Below the pieces are notes generated by a model. That model had not been told where the DNA came from. It saw only the letters and a list, made by a program, of their open reading frames with translations, and searched no databases. The translations under genes and the position numbers were made by a program. Below are positions 24,358-33,363 of a stretch of 42,029 nt of DNA, in pieces. The stretch covers positions 1-42,029 of the forward strand of contig NZ_ABCS01000084.1 of the NCBI RefSeq assembly GCF_000170895.1, written 5' to 3'. Each line of letters starts with the position of its first letter. The first letter of the stretch is position 1. Origin of the DNA: Plesiocystis pacifica SIR-1. GTDB taxonomy: Bacteria > Myxococcota_A > Polyangia > Nannocystales > Nannocystaceae.

Positions 24358-25908
24358 ATGCAGCGCTCCGACTCTCCACTCATCCGCGCGACCACACTCG
24401 CCGGGCTCACCGCGCTCGGCGTCGGCCTCTACCTGTGGCTGAGCCAAACGCAGCAGCGGCCGCGGACGGAGAGCAAGCGAGATCGGGGCCAATCGGTTCG
24501 CGTCATCGAGGTCCGCGAGACCGAGGCGGTGCCCCGGGTGACCGGCTACGGCGAGGTCGCAGCTGCGCGGAGCTGGGAGGGGGTCGCGGCAGTCGGCGGG
24601 ACGATCGTCGGGATGGACCCGAACCTCCAAGTCGGACGGTTGATGCGCGCGGGGACCTTGCTGTTCGAGATCGACCCGGAGGAGCTCGAGCTCGAAAAGA
24701 GGCGCACACAGGCGAGCGCGAAAGCGGTCAAGGCGCAGATTCACGAGATCGAGGTACGGGAAAAGAGCACCAAGGCGAGCCTCGAGATCGAGGAAAAAGC
24801 CCTGGCGCTCGTCAACCGAGATCTCGAGCGGACGCAGCTCCTCTACCGCCAGGGGAGCGCCTCGCTCAGCGAGGTGGAGGCCGCGGAGTCCGCGGTGCTC
24901 AGCGCGGAGAAGTCGGTCCTGGCGCTGAACAACACCCTCGCTGAGCTGCCTGCGGAGCGACGGATCCTCGCGGCTCAGCTCGAAGAGGTCAACGCAGGAG
25001 TCACCGGAGCCGAGCTCGAGCTGACGCGGACCAAGATCGTCGCCCCCTTCACCATGCGGGTCACCGAGCTCCACGTGACGACGGGCCAGACCGTATCCGG
25101 GTCACAGGTGTTGGTGGTCGGAGAGGGCCTGGACACCCTCGAGGTCACGGCGCGGCTCCCCATCGGCGGCATCGACCCGCTCTTGCCAGCTCGACCCGAG
25201 CCGCCTCCGCGGCCCCTCGAAGACCGCGCGCTCGCCGGTCGCGACTCGCCTGCCGAAGACCGCAGCCTCGGCGACGAGCCTCAGCCCCCGCCCTCACCCG
25301 CGGATGGGGTGGAGGGCACCGGGCCCGTCACCAGCGGCCAAACGAGGGGCGCGCAGGGCCGCCGCCGCGGAGGATGGATCAGCAGCATCGCCGAGCATGT
25401 CCACCCGACCGTCCACCTGCGCACGGCGGGGATCGAAGCGTCCTGGCCGGCTCGCTTTGGCCGCTTCGCCGGGGTCGACTCGCAGACCCGGACCTCGGGC
25501 GTCGTCGTCGAAATCGACCACGAGCTGCGCCGCTCGGGCTCTCGCCATGTCCACTTGAGCTCGGGCATGCACGTGTCCGTGGAGTTCATCGGCGAGCCCA
25601 AGCCCGGCTGCCTCGCGCTGCCCACCGAGGCGGTCCACGAAGGACGGGTCTACGTCGTCGACGAGGACGATCGCCTCGAGATCCGCGAGGTCGAGATCGG
25701 TTGGAGCCAGGAGTCCTTCGTGTGCGTCGCGGAGGGTATCGCGGTTGGCGAGCGGGTCACCGTCAGCGAGGTCGCGCCAGCGGTCGATGGCATGCGCGTC
25801 GCTCCGCGCGTCGATGCATTCGAGAGCTCACGCCTGGCCGAACTCGTCGCCGGGCCCGCCCCGAGCTCGGGCGAGCGCGCCGCCAGCAACCCGGGAGAGG
25901 CCCAGTGA
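24358..25908 (+). CDS. RND efflux periplasmic adaptor (HlyD/AcrA membrane fusion protein)
   Basis: 516 aa. An N-terminal membrane anchor (about 12-28) precedes the split lipoyl/barrel-sandwich region (VTGYGEVAAARSWEG...VGGTIVGM; LRAGTLLFEIDP), a long coiled-coil hairpin (about 110-215, with LERTQLLYRQGSASLSEVEAAES) and the second half (TKIVAPFTMRVTELHVTTGQTV). The adaptor links the inner-membrane pump to an outer-membrane channel. Residues ~280-350 are an unusual Pro/Asp/Gly-rich insertion within the beta-barrel domain, absent from typical members. Its stop overlaps the GTG of the pump gene (GTGA). Codon use is less extreme than in the neighbouring operons (more AAA, GAA and CGG/CGA), by eye. 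Confidence 0.92.
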   Translation: MQRSDSPLIRATTLAGLTALGVGLYLWLSQTQQRPRTESKRDRGQSVRVIEVRETEAVPRVTGYGEVAAARSWEGVAAVGGTIVGMDPNLQVGRLMRAGTLLFEIDPEELELEKRRTQASAKAVKAQIHEIEVREKSTKASLEIEEKALALVNRDLERTQLLYRQGSASLSEVEAAESAVLSAEKSVLALNNTLAELPAERRILAAQLEEVNAGVTGAELELTRTKIVAPFTMRVTELHVTTGQTVSGSQVLVVGEGLDTLEVTARLPIGGIDPLLPARPEPPPRPLEDRALAGRDSPAEDRSLGDEPQPPPSPADGVEGTGPVTSGQTRGAQGRRRGGWISSIAEHVHPTVHLRTAGIEASWPARFGRFAGVDSQTRTSGVVVEIDHELRRSGSRHVHLSSGMHVSVEFIGEPKPGCLALPTEAVHEGRVYVVDEDDRLEIREVEIGWSQESFVCVAEGIAVGERVTVSEVAPAVDGMRVAPRVDAFESSRLAELVAGPAPSSGERAASNPGEAQ

Positions 25909-28900
25909 TCGCGTACTTCGCCCGGCACCCGACGGCCGCCAACCTGTTCATGGTCGTCTTGCTGCTGACCGGGCTCCTGGCGCTGCCCAAGCTCCAGCGC
26001 GAGACCTTCCCGGAATTCGAAGCGGAGGTGATCGAGATCCGGGCCTCGCACTCGGGGGCCGACGCCGAGACGATGGACGAGCTCGTCGTCGCCCGCGTCG
26101 AGGACGTGCTCGGCGGCCTCGACGGTGTCGGCACGATCACGACAGAGGCGCGGGAAGGCTCGGCCACGGTCTCCGTTGAGATCGCCGACGGCGAGGAGGT
26201 CGAGGACATGCTCGCCGAGATCCAAGCGGCGATCGACACGATCACCGACTTCCCCAGCGACATGGACGAGCCGACGGTCGCCGCGCGCACTCGAACCCGG
26301 AGCGTGGTCTCGGTCGCGGTCACTGGGCCGATGTCGGGCCGAGACCTCGAGCTCTACCTCGAGCGCCTCGAGCGGAGGCTGCTCGCCCGTGACGAGGTGT
26401 CCCAAGTCAGCATCGCCGGCTTCTCCGATCGCCGCCTGCAGATCTCCATCGATGAGGCCGCCCTCGCTCGATACAGCCTCGGCGTCTCGGAGATCGCAGA
26501 CGCGATCTCCGCCCAGAGCCTCGACACGCCCCTGGGCCAGCTGGAGATGCGCGGCCGGACCATGCTCGTCCGCTATGACGACAAGCGGATCACGCCGGCC
26601 CAGCTGCGCAGCCTCGTCGTGGCCACGAGCGACGCGGGGGCCGAGGTCTCACTCGGCGATGTCGCTACCGTCGTGAACGCCTTCTCCGTCGAGGAGGAGC
26701 AGACCTACATCAACGGCGAGCGCGCGGGCCTCCTGGTCGTCAGCAAAGCGAGCACCGAGGACAGCCTCGACGTGCTCCGTGCCGTCGAGGAATTTATCGC
26801 CGGGCAAGAGGCGATCAAGCCCGACGGGGTCGTGTTCACGATCACCTCGGACAACGCGTCGGTGATCGAAGAGCGCCTGAGCCTGCTGCTCGGGAGCGGC
26901 GCCCTGGGCCTCGCCCTCGTGTTCTCGACCCTGTGGCTGTTCTTCGATCTTCGCCTCGCCTTTTGGGTCTCGGCTGGGGTCCCCGTCTCCTTCCTCGGCG
27001 CGCTGTGGGTGATGTCCGCGCTGGGCCTTTCCTTGAACATGATGACGATGATGGCCCTGCTGATCGCCATCGGGCTGCTGATGGACGACGCCATCGTCTT
27101 GTCGGAGAACGTCGCCACCCACCTGCGCGCAGGCCGTGCCCCCCTGGAGGCGGCCGTCCAGGGCGTCTCAGAGGTCGCGGGCGGGGTGCTCTCCTCGTTC
27201 GCAACCACGATCTGTGTGTTCGTGCCGCTGTCCGCCATCGACGGCCCGATCGGCCGAACGCTCCAGGTCATCCCCACGGTCCTCATCGCGGTCCTGGCCG
27301 TGAGCCTGATCGAAGCCTTCTTGATCCTCCCCAACCACCTGGGCCACTCGCTGCGAGAGCAGCGGAGCGAAGCGGGGGTGCGCAGGCGCTTCAACGCCGG
27401 CTTCGAGTTCGTGCGTGAGCGCGCGATGGGCCGCTTCGTCGACCTGGCCATCCGCCATCGCTACGCCGCCGTGGGCCTCGCCATCGTCCTCTTCCTTGGA
27501 TCGCTCGGGGCTGTCCAGGGCGGAAAGCTGCGCTACCGAGCCTTCCCCGACACCGAGGGCGACGTGGTCGAGGCGCGCCTCGAGATGCCGGCAGGGACCT
27601 CCCTCGAAGCGACCAAGCGCGAGGTCGAGCGCATCGAGGCGGCCGCCCTCGCGGTCTCGGAGGAGCTGCGCGCCCAACAACCCGGCGCCCAGGACTTGGT
27701 CCACAACGTCACGACTCGCTACAACTACAACGCCGACGTCGACGGCTCTGGACCGCACCTGGCCACGGTCTCCGTCGACTTGCTCAGCGTCGAACGACGA
27801 AACACGAGCACTGGCGAGTTCTCGGCGCTGTGGCGCGAGGCGCTCGGCCCCGTGCCCAACGCCGTGGCGACAAAGTTTGGCGCCGGTGGGAGGCGCGGGC
27901 CGGCGGGAAACGCCATCGAGGTCCGCATCCAAGGTGGGGAGCTCGAGCGCCTCGATCTCATCGCCGAGGAGGTCGAGCAGTATTTCTCGCAGTTCGCCGC
28001 GGTCACCGACATCTCCGACGACCTCGAGTTCGGCACGGCCCAGCTCCTCGTGCGCCTGCGCCCCGGGGTCGGCTCACCGGGGCTGACCGGCGCAGACTTG
28101 GCGAAGCAGATCAGGGCGGCCCTGTCGGGGGTGTCCGTCGAGACCCTCTACAAAGACAACCAGGAGTATGAGGTCTTCGTCGAGCTGGACCGACTCCAGC
28201 GGGACACCATCGCCGACCTCGAGACCCTCTCCATCACGACGAGCGACGGCCAGGTGCCCCTCGGCTCGCTAGCCTACATCGAGGAGACCCGAAGCTACGG
28301 CAAGGTGAGCCGCCGCCAGGGCATGCGAACCGTGACGGTGACGGGAGAGCTCGACCGCGAGCAGCTCGAGCTCGATGCCCTCATGGCTCAGTTCTCCGAG
28401 GAGCTATTGCCCCGGCTCAGGTCGGACAACCCCGATCTTCAATTCTCGATCGGTGGTGAGCTGGAGGCCTCGGCCGAGACCATGGGCTCGATGGCCCGCG
28501 GGGCGATCCTGGGGCTGGTCGCGATCTTCGTGGTCCTGAGCCTCCAGCTGCGGACCTACGTCGAGCCCCTGCTGGTCATGCTGGCGATCCCCTTCGCCTT
28601 CGTGGGCGTCGTCGTGGGCAACCTGCTCTTGGGCTCGACGCTCAGCTCACAGGCTGCTCTGGGCTTCGTCTCCCTCGCAGGGATCGTCGTCAACGACTCG
28701 ATCCTGCTGATGCTGTTCATCAAGCGAGCGCGGGCCGCCGGCCTCTCCCCGGTCGACGCGGCCCAGAGCGCCAGCCGAGCCCGTTTCCGGGCCGTGTTCC
28801 TGACCTCGGCGACGACCATCGCGGGCCTCGTGCCCTTGATGTTCGAGACCAGCCGCCAAGCCCAAATGCTGATCCCCGTCGCCACCAGCATCGTGTTCGG

Positions 28901-29105
28901 CCTCGCGGCCAGCACCGTCCTGGTCCTGGTGCTGCTCCCGGCGGCCTACGTGATCTTGACGGACCTTGGACTCCTGGGCTCTGAACGAGGAGATGGCGCG
29001 GACGAAGCTGCGCACCCCGTGCTCGCGCCGGCGCTCGAGGCGAGGCAGGATGGGAGCCGCGTGGGCGCTGGCCAGCGTTCTAGCGCGGCCGACCCGAAGC
29101 CGTGA
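25905..29105 (+). CDS. RND-family efflux pump, inner-membrane component
   Basis: 1066 aa from GTG 25905. The AcrB/MexF-like layout is complete: first helix at the N-terminus (RHPTAANLFMVVLLLTGLLALP), two large periplasmic loops, and two bundles of six helices. The proton-relay pair is present in helix 4 (GLLMDDAIVLSEN, Asp394 and Asp395), followed by the APLEAAVQGVSEVAGGVLSS segment and, in the second half, GFVSLAGIVVNDSILLMLFIKRARAAG. It should export hydrophobic or toxic compounds with the adaptor and a TolC-type channel, which is not in the window. The C-terminal ~45 residues are a low-complexity hydrophilic tail. It is translationally coupled to the adaptor. Confidence 0.95.
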   Translation: MIAYFARHPTAANLFMVVLLLTGLLALPKLQRETFPEFEAEVIEIRASHSGADAETMDELVVARVEDVLGGLDGVGTITTEAREGSATVSVEIADGEEVEDMLAEIQAAIDTITDFPSDMDEPTVAARTRTRSVVSVAVTGPMSGRDLELYLERLERRLLARDEVSQVSIAGFSDRRLQISIDEAALARYSLGVSEIADAISAQSLDTPLGQLEMRGRTMLVRYDDKRITPAQLRSLVVATSDAGAEVSLGDVATVVNAFSVEEEQTYINGERAGLLVVSKASTEDSLDVLRAVEEFIAGQEAIKPDGVVFTITSDNASVIEERLSLLLGSGALGLALVFSTLWLFFDLRLAFWVSAGVPVSFLGALWVMSALGLSLNMMTMMALLIAIGLLMDDAIVLSENVATHLRAGRAPLEAAVQGVSEVAGGVLSSFATTICVFVPLSAIDGPIGRTLQVIPTVLIAVLAVSLIEAFLILPNHLGHSLREQRSEAGVRRRFNAGFEFVRERAMGRFVDLAIRHRYAAVGLAIVLFLGSLGAVQGGKLRYRAFPDTEGDVVEARLEMPAGTSLEATKREVERIEAAALAVSEELRAQQPGAQDLVHNVTTRYNYNADVDGSGPHLATVSVDLLSVERRNTSTGEFSALWREALGPVPNAVATKFGAGGRRGPAGNAIEVRIQGGELERLDLIAEEVEQYFSQFAAVTDISDDLEFGTAQLLVRLRPGVGSPGLTGADLAKQIRAALSGVSVETLYKDNQEYEVFVELDRLQRDTIADLETLSITTSDGQVPLGSLAYIEETRSYGKVSRRQGMRTVTVTGELDREQLELDALMAQFSEELLPRLRSDNPDLQFSIGGELEASAETMGSMARGAILGLVAIFVVLSLQLRTYVEPLLVMLAIPFAFVGVVVGNLLLGSTLSSQAALGFVSLAGIVVNDSILLMLFIKRARAAGLSPVDAAQSASRARFRAVFLTSATTIAGLVPLMFETSRQAQMLIPVATSIVFGLAASTVLVLVLLPAAYVILTDLGLLGSERGDGADEAAHPVLAPALEARQDGSRVGAGQRSSAADPKP

Positions 29106-29113
29106 CATTCACA

Positions 29114-29124
29114 GTCTACGAGTC
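29114..29124 (+). repeat. Right copy of the 11-bp repeat flanking the RND pair
   Basis: GTCTACGAGTC starts 9 nt after the pump stop codon and is identical to 24267-24277. The two copies enclose exactly the adaptor and pump genes. Confidence 0.6.
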
Positions 29125-29159
29125 AGAGTTCCCGGCGCCCGGTGGCGTCGGGGCTCTGC

Positions 29160-29184
29160 TACGGTGGCGGCCGCACGCCGGAGG
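29160..29184 (+). promoter_or_regulatory. -10-like box and Shine-Dalgarno before the anchored unknown protein
   Basis: TACGGT (29160-29165) is followed by GGAGG (29180-29184), 5 nt before ATG 29190. Here a 24-nt distance to the start comes with a good ribosome binding site, in contrast to the genes with a 7-nt distance and none. It selects ATG 29190 over the longer frame beginning at 29142. Confidence 0.55.
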
Positions 29185-29189
29185 TCGCC

Positions 29190-31166
29190 ATGAAAGAGAT
29201 GCAAGAGCTCGAGTCGAGCAATCGCAACAAGGTCATCATCGGCGTCCTCGCGGCCGTCGGGATCGCGGCTGGGATCTACTTCGCGTTCGGGACCTCCGGG
29301 ACCGGCGAGCCCGAGGTCGCCCACCGGCTCATGATCGTCGCCGATCGCACCGTCGACCTCCACGCCTACACCGCCGAGCTCGGCTTCGAGGCCGTCGGCG
29401 GGAGCTTCGAAGCCTGGCAAGACCAGATCGTCGAGCAAGAAGAGGGCTACGACGACCCCGGCGAGGTCGACCTCCAGGCCATGCTCGCCTTCGCCGATCG
29501 CTTCGGCTACGGCTTCGTCGTCGTCGAGGAGCCCCAGCGCTTCGAGCTCGCCAGCCTCGGCCTCGAGTTCTCGACGGACGCGGCCCTGGGCCACCAAGAC
29601 CCCGCGAGCATCCCCGACCGCGTACGCTTTGGGGTGATCAGCATCGGCGACTTCGCCGGCCCCCACGTATTGACCACGGAGCTCAGCGGCCGCGACGTCC
29701 ACGAGGGCGCCCGGGACGTCGAGGTCGGCACCGGGGCCAAGGCCCTGCGCGCCCTGTTCGCCCAGCCCGAGCTCGCGCCCACCCTCGACGCCCAGTCGCC
29801 CTCGACGGCGACCCAGACCCTGCGCCTGAAGCTCCTCCACGCCATCGAGGCCCTCGAAAAGAACGAGCGCCTCGAGCTCAAGGCCGCCGGCTTCGCCGAC
29901 CGCGAGCGCGAACAGATCGAGGCCATCGAGGTCCGCGGCTCGAGCCAGCGGGCCGTGCCCCTGGTCCACGCCCTCGAGGGCGCCTCGGTGTTCCCCCTGG
30001 CCGACGGCCGCATGCTCGTGCGCAGCACCCAGGCCCGCCCCAAGCTGCGCCGGGACGAGCTCGCCGTCGAGTTCGCGCCGCTCTACACCTACTCGGCCAT
30101 CCCCGCCGGCGCGCCCGCCCAGGTCGACGCCCGCGTCCCTTGCCCGGAGTTCATGGGCGGCGGCGGGCCCCGGCGCGAGCTGGCCCGCTTCGAGGTCTCG
30201 GCCGCCGGTGACGCCTTGTTCCTGCTCGACGACTACGGCGAGGGCCAGCTGTTCGCCTTCGACCCCAGCGACCCCAGCCTCGGGGCCTGCGGCCTGCGCT
30301 CGGTGGCCAAGTACGCCCTGAGCGAGCACACCGACAGCTACTTCTCGGTCCACCGAAGGGGCGTCGCGACCCGCGACGTGGTCGACGGCGCCCTGGTCGT
30401 GGACGTGGTCGACCCCGAGGGCAACACCACGCGCCTGGGCGCCGGGCTCCAGGCCGACAACTCCTCCTCGCTGATCTGGCTCGACGACGAGGGCCGGCGC
30501 GTCGGCGTGCTCGTGGACTTCGAGGACGACACCGAGGCCCTCGCGGTCCTCGATCGCCAGCACCCCGAGCGCGTGCTGCTCGTGCCCCTCGCCGACCCCG
30601 GCGACCCCGAGCTCAACCCCTGGAGCCGGGAGATTCAGCGCATCCCGGGCACGGACGAGGCCCCCGCCTTCGTCTACCGCTGGTACATCAACGAGGTCGA
30701 CTACGCCCTGACCCGCGTGGACCTGGGTCGGCCGTGGGCCGCCATCGAGGCCGAGCTATTTGGCGAGGAGTCGCCCGAGAAAGCCGGCGGGGACGAGCTG
30801 CCCGAGACGGCCCTCGCCCCCACGACCGCGACCGTGCCCCTCGAGACCATCACCTGGACGCCGGTGCTCAACCAAGACAGCCACATCCGCGGCTACGCGA
30901 TCCACCCGCGGGGCGACCGCGTGGCCATGACCGTCGAGGGCGATCTCGGCGTCGACGTGGCCGTGGTCCCCCTGCCCGCGCGCGGAGCTGAGCCTGGGCC
31001 CCGACGGCTGATCATCGACGACGCCCTCGAGCACCGCGAGGTCGCGTTCCGCTTTGGCACCGGCGAGGACCCGAGCGCCGACCTGCTCAGCTTCCGGACC
31101 CGGCTGCGCCTGGAGGTCGAGGGAGCGTACCTGTTCGTCGCTCACGCCGCCCCGGCAGCCCCCTGA
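29190..31166 (+). CDS. Membrane-anchored protein of unknown function, propeller-like C-terminus
   Basis: 658 aa from ATG 29190. One membrane helix (about 14-32, VIIGVLAAVGIAAGIYFAFG) with a short positive N-terminus suggests the bulk lies outside the cytoplasm. I recognise no family. Residues ~45-230 are alpha/beta with many acidic residues; from ~300 the sequence shows repeated short strands with the pattern of a beta-propeller (ARFEVSAAGDALFLLDDYGEGQLFAF, SLIWLDDEGRRVGVLVDF, GYAIHPRGDRVAMTVEG), a TolB/WD-like guess only. Two Cys (VPCPEF, GACGLR) may form a disulfide. It stands alone: RND pump upstream, YkvA-like gene downstream after a 166-bp spacer with a tandem repeat. Confidence 0.8.
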   Translation: MKEMQELESSNRNKVIIGVLAAVGIAAGIYFAFGTSGTGEPEVAHRLMIVADRTVDLHAYTAELGFEAVGGSFEAWQDQIVEQEEGYDDPGEVDLQAMLAFADRFGYGFVVVEEPQRFELASLGLEFSTDAALGHQDPASIPDRVRFGVISIGDFAGPHVLTTELSGRDVHEGARDVEVGTGAKALRALFAQPELAPTLDAQSPSTATQTLRLKLLHAIEALEKNERLELKAAGFADREREQIEAIEVRGSSQRAVPLVHALEGASVFPLADGRMLVRSTQARPKLRRDELAVEFAPLYTYSAIPAGAPAQVDARVPCPEFMGGGGPRRELARFEVSAAGDALFLLDDYGEGQLFAFDPSDPSLGACGLRSVAKYALSEHTDSYFSVHRRGVATRDVVDGALVVDVVDPEGNTTRLGAGLQADNSSSLIWLDDEGRRVGVLVDFEDDTEALAVLDRQHPERVLLVPLADPGDPELNPWSREIQRIPGTDEAPAFVYRWYINEVDYALTRVDLGRPWAAIEAELFGEESPEKAGGDELPETALAPTTATVPLETITWTPVLNQDSHIRGYAIHPRGDRVAMTVEGDLGVDVAVVPLPARGAEPGPRRLIIDDALEHREVAFRFGTGEDPSADLLSFRTRLRLEVEGAYLFVAHAAPAAP

Positions 31167-31194
31167 GCCGCATTTTCACCACTGGGGGCCCCTG

Positions 31195-31240
31195 GAGCCA
31201 TGGAGAGGCGCGGGGAGGCGCGGGGAGCCACGGGGAGCCA
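31195..31240 (+). repeat. 10-bp tandem repeat (about 4.6 copies) in the intergenic space
   Basis: Units GAGCCATGGA, GAGGCGCGGG, GAGGCGCGGG, GAGCCACGGG, GAGCCA run head to tail; the second and third are identical. It lies 29 bp after the stop of the anchored unknown protein. It is not in a gene and looks like a young minisatellite. Confidence 0.85.
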
Positions 31241-31314
31241 GCGCCCCGCCCGATCGCCGGGTCGACGTGATGGACCCCGCCCCAACTCGCAGCCAGCGCC
31301 CGGGTGGGGTGTGG

Positions 31315-31320
31315 TACATC
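31315..31320 (+). promoter_or_regulatory. Candidate -10 element before the YkvA-like gene
   Basis: TACATC lies 12 nt before ATG 31333. It lacks the final T of the better examples and has a longer distance, so support is weak. Confidence 0.25.
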
Positions 31321-31332
31321 GGCTGCTCGCGC

Positions 31333-32250
31333 ATGGAGACCGCCAAGCTCAACGAGATGATCGACACCGCCATCGCCATCGAGGCGAAGGACGGACACTT
31401 GGCCAACTTGCTCGAGGAGCGCGCCCGCGAGCGCGGCGAGACCCTCGGCGAGACCGAGCGCCGCGAGGCCCTCGAGCTGTTCGAAGGCTACATCCGCAGC
31501 GTCCCCCTGCTGCTCTCGGCCGCGGCCAAGTCCGCCGTGGGCACCCCCGTCGAGGCGGTCATGACCCAGGTCATCGCCGCCTCCGTCGCGTACTGGGACG
31601 AGGAGGAGGACCTGGTCCCCGACCACCTCGGCGTGCTCGGCCTGCTCGACGACGCCTACTTCACCCTGCGCATCCTCCAGCTGGTCTCGCGCCGGCTGTC
31701 GGAAGAGTCCGGCCACGTCCTGGTCAAGGACGACCTCACGGCCCTCGACGCCGTGGTCTGCGACATCATCGGGGAGCAGCTCGCCGACGTGCTCGACGAG
31801 CTCGTCATGCTCTCGCTGTCCAACACCCCCATCGACGAGCTCATCGCCAAGGTCAGCGAGCACGCCGGCAACTTCCAGTTCAACACGGCCCAGACCTCGT
31901 TCACCGGTCTGTCCGTCGAGGACCTCGTCGACGCCCGGCTCGGCTTCGTGCTCCAGCCCGTGGACATCGCCGGCGGGGAGATCTGCGAGGCCCTCGAGTC
32001 CCTCGCCGCCAAGCTCGCCGCCGCCGACGACGCGGCCCGCACCGCCCTCCTCGACCAGGCCACCGCCGAGCTCGACGAGGCCCTGCGCGTGGCCCTGAGC
32101 TGCGGCGTCGAGCTCAACGCCGACGAGATCGAGCTGGCGGTGTCGATGCTGATCGGCGCCCTGCACCACCGGGTGGTCCTGACCGGCGGCGCGGCAGACG
32201 GGAACTTCATCGCCCGCGCCGTCGAGGTCGTGCTCGAGGGCATCAACTAG
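31333..32250 (+). CDS. Helical protein with a YkvA/DUF1232-like motif
   Basis: 305 aa from ATG 31333; an in-frame ATG at 31270 would add 21 unconvincing residues. Mostly alpha-helical and acidic. Residues ~93-112 (DLVPDHLGVLGLLDDAYFTL) match the core pattern of YkvA/DUF1232 proteins (D-x-IPD-x-x-G-LG-x-LDDA), usually a small helical membrane-associated domain; the remainder, including VVCDIIGEQLADVLDELVMLS and ELDEALRVALSCGVELN, is unfamiliar. No ribosome binding site is visible. The stop is only 6 bp from that of the convergent LuxR-type gene. Confidence 0.75.
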   Translation: METAKLNEMIDTAIAIEAKDGHLANLLEERARERGETLGETERREALELFEGYIRSVPLLLSAAAKSAVGTPVEAVMTQVIAASVAYWDEEEDLVPDHLGVLGLLDDAYFTLRILQLVSRRLSEESGHVLVKDDLTALDAVVCDIIGEQLADVLDELVMLSLSNTPIDELIAKVSEHAGNFQFNTAQTSFTGLSVEDLVDARLGFVLQPVDIAGGEICEALESLAAKLAAADDAARTALLDQATAELDEALRVALSCGVELNADEIELAVSMLIGALHHRVVLTGGAADGNFIARAVEVVLEGIN

Positions 32251-32256
32251 TTCAGG

Positions 32257-33363
32257 CTAGGCCCAGGCCCCCACGACGTCGTGGACGCGCTTGGCGGCGC
32301 CGGTTCGGTTCTCGACGCCGAGCCGGTCCAGGATGCGCTCGACGTGCTTTTTGACCGTCGCCGGGCGGATCGAGAGGATCGTCGAGATCTCCGCGTTGGT
32401 CTTGCCGCAGCTCATCCACAGCGCGACCTCTGCCTGCCGCGGCGTCAGGCCCAGGCCGTCCACGAGCTGGGGCACATGGTCGGCCACGGCCTGCGGGAGC
32501 TCGGCGCGGGGCAAGGCGCGAGCCTCGATGGTCAGCATGCCGCCGCCGTGGGGCTCCTGCGCCGGGTGCAGCTCGACCGCGAGCACCCGCCCCTGACCGC
32601 GACGCTGGAAGCCAGGCAGGGTCTCGCGGCGTCCACGGTAGACGGGGGCCAGCCACTCCTTCAGGGCCTTCGGCAGCTGGCTTCCCGCGAGGGCCAAGTC
32701 GTACTCGCGCAGCAAGGCGCAGGCCTGGGGGCTCGCCCAAGCCACCCGGGCGCAGCGGTCGAGGTAGACGACCCCCCGGGCCTCCCCCTCGGCGAGGGTC
32801 CGCCACAGCGCGCGCTCGGTCTGCAGCTCGAGGTAGCGCCAGTGGTCGAGGACGGTCTGCGACAGCCCACGCTGGAGCGCGGACAGCCGCTCGAGCTCCG
32901 CGTCGGAGAAGCTCCCCCGCGCCCGGCTATAGGCGATGACGAGCTCGAGCCCCGAGGGCGCCGGGAGGTACACGAGACACTGCGCCTCGATGTCGAGGGG
33001 GCGATGGAGCTCGTTGTAGAGCGTCGTCCGGTGCCATCGCTCGGGCGGGCACAGGTCGCGGTTGCGGACCACCGGCTGCCCGCGACGCAGCCGACCCGGG
33101 TGCTCGTGCAGGTAGCGGAGCGCGAGCGCCTGCTGGTCGTCCACGTTCAAGCTCGTGGTCGGAGCGGCGGGCGCCCAGACCATCATCCCCGCCGCCGCCT
33201 CCCCCTCGCTCGGGTCGACCCGCCACTGCTGGGGCACCTCGTTGTAGGAGAGCATGTCGTGCGGCACGGCCTCGGCGAGCAGGCCCAGGGTGTCGCGGAC
33301 AAAGCTCGGGTGATCGCGCAGCGGACTCAGCGGCCGGGACAGGGACTCGGCGTGCATGGACAT
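32257..33363 (-). CDS. LuxR-type transcriptional regulator with GAF/PAS-like sensor part
   Basis: 368 aa from ATG 33363. The C-terminus (about 300-360) is a LuxR/NarL helix-turn-helix: LTPRQAEVALWMSCGKTNAEIS, then ATVKKHVERILDRLGVENRTGAA. There is no receiver domain. Residues ~100-200 look GAF-like (QCLVYLPAPSGLELVIAYSR, FSDAELERLSALQRGLSQTV) and ~205-280 PAS-like, so it probably senses a small ligand. The same frame stays open far upstream (to 34002) but that part has a composition typical of a shadow frame. It is convergent with the YkvA-like gene, and its targets are unknown. Confidence 0.85.
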   Translation of the reverse strand: MSMHAESLSRPLSPLRDHPSFVRDTLGLLAEAVPHDMLSYNEVPQQWRVDPSEGEAAAGMMVWAPAAPTTSLNVDDQQALALRYLHEHPGRLRRGQPVVRNRDLCPPERWHRTTLYNELHRPLDIEAQCLVYLPAPSGLELVIAYSRARGSFSDAELERLSALQRGLSQTVLDHWRYLELQTERALWRTLAEGEARGVVYLDRCARVAWASPQACALLREYDLALAGSQLPKALKEWLAPVYRGRRETLPGFQRRGQGRVLAVELHPAQEPHGGGMLTIEARALPRAELPQAVADHVPQLVDGLGLTPRQAEVALWMSCGKTNAEISTILSIRPATVKKHVERILDRLGVENRTGAAKRVHDVVGAWA

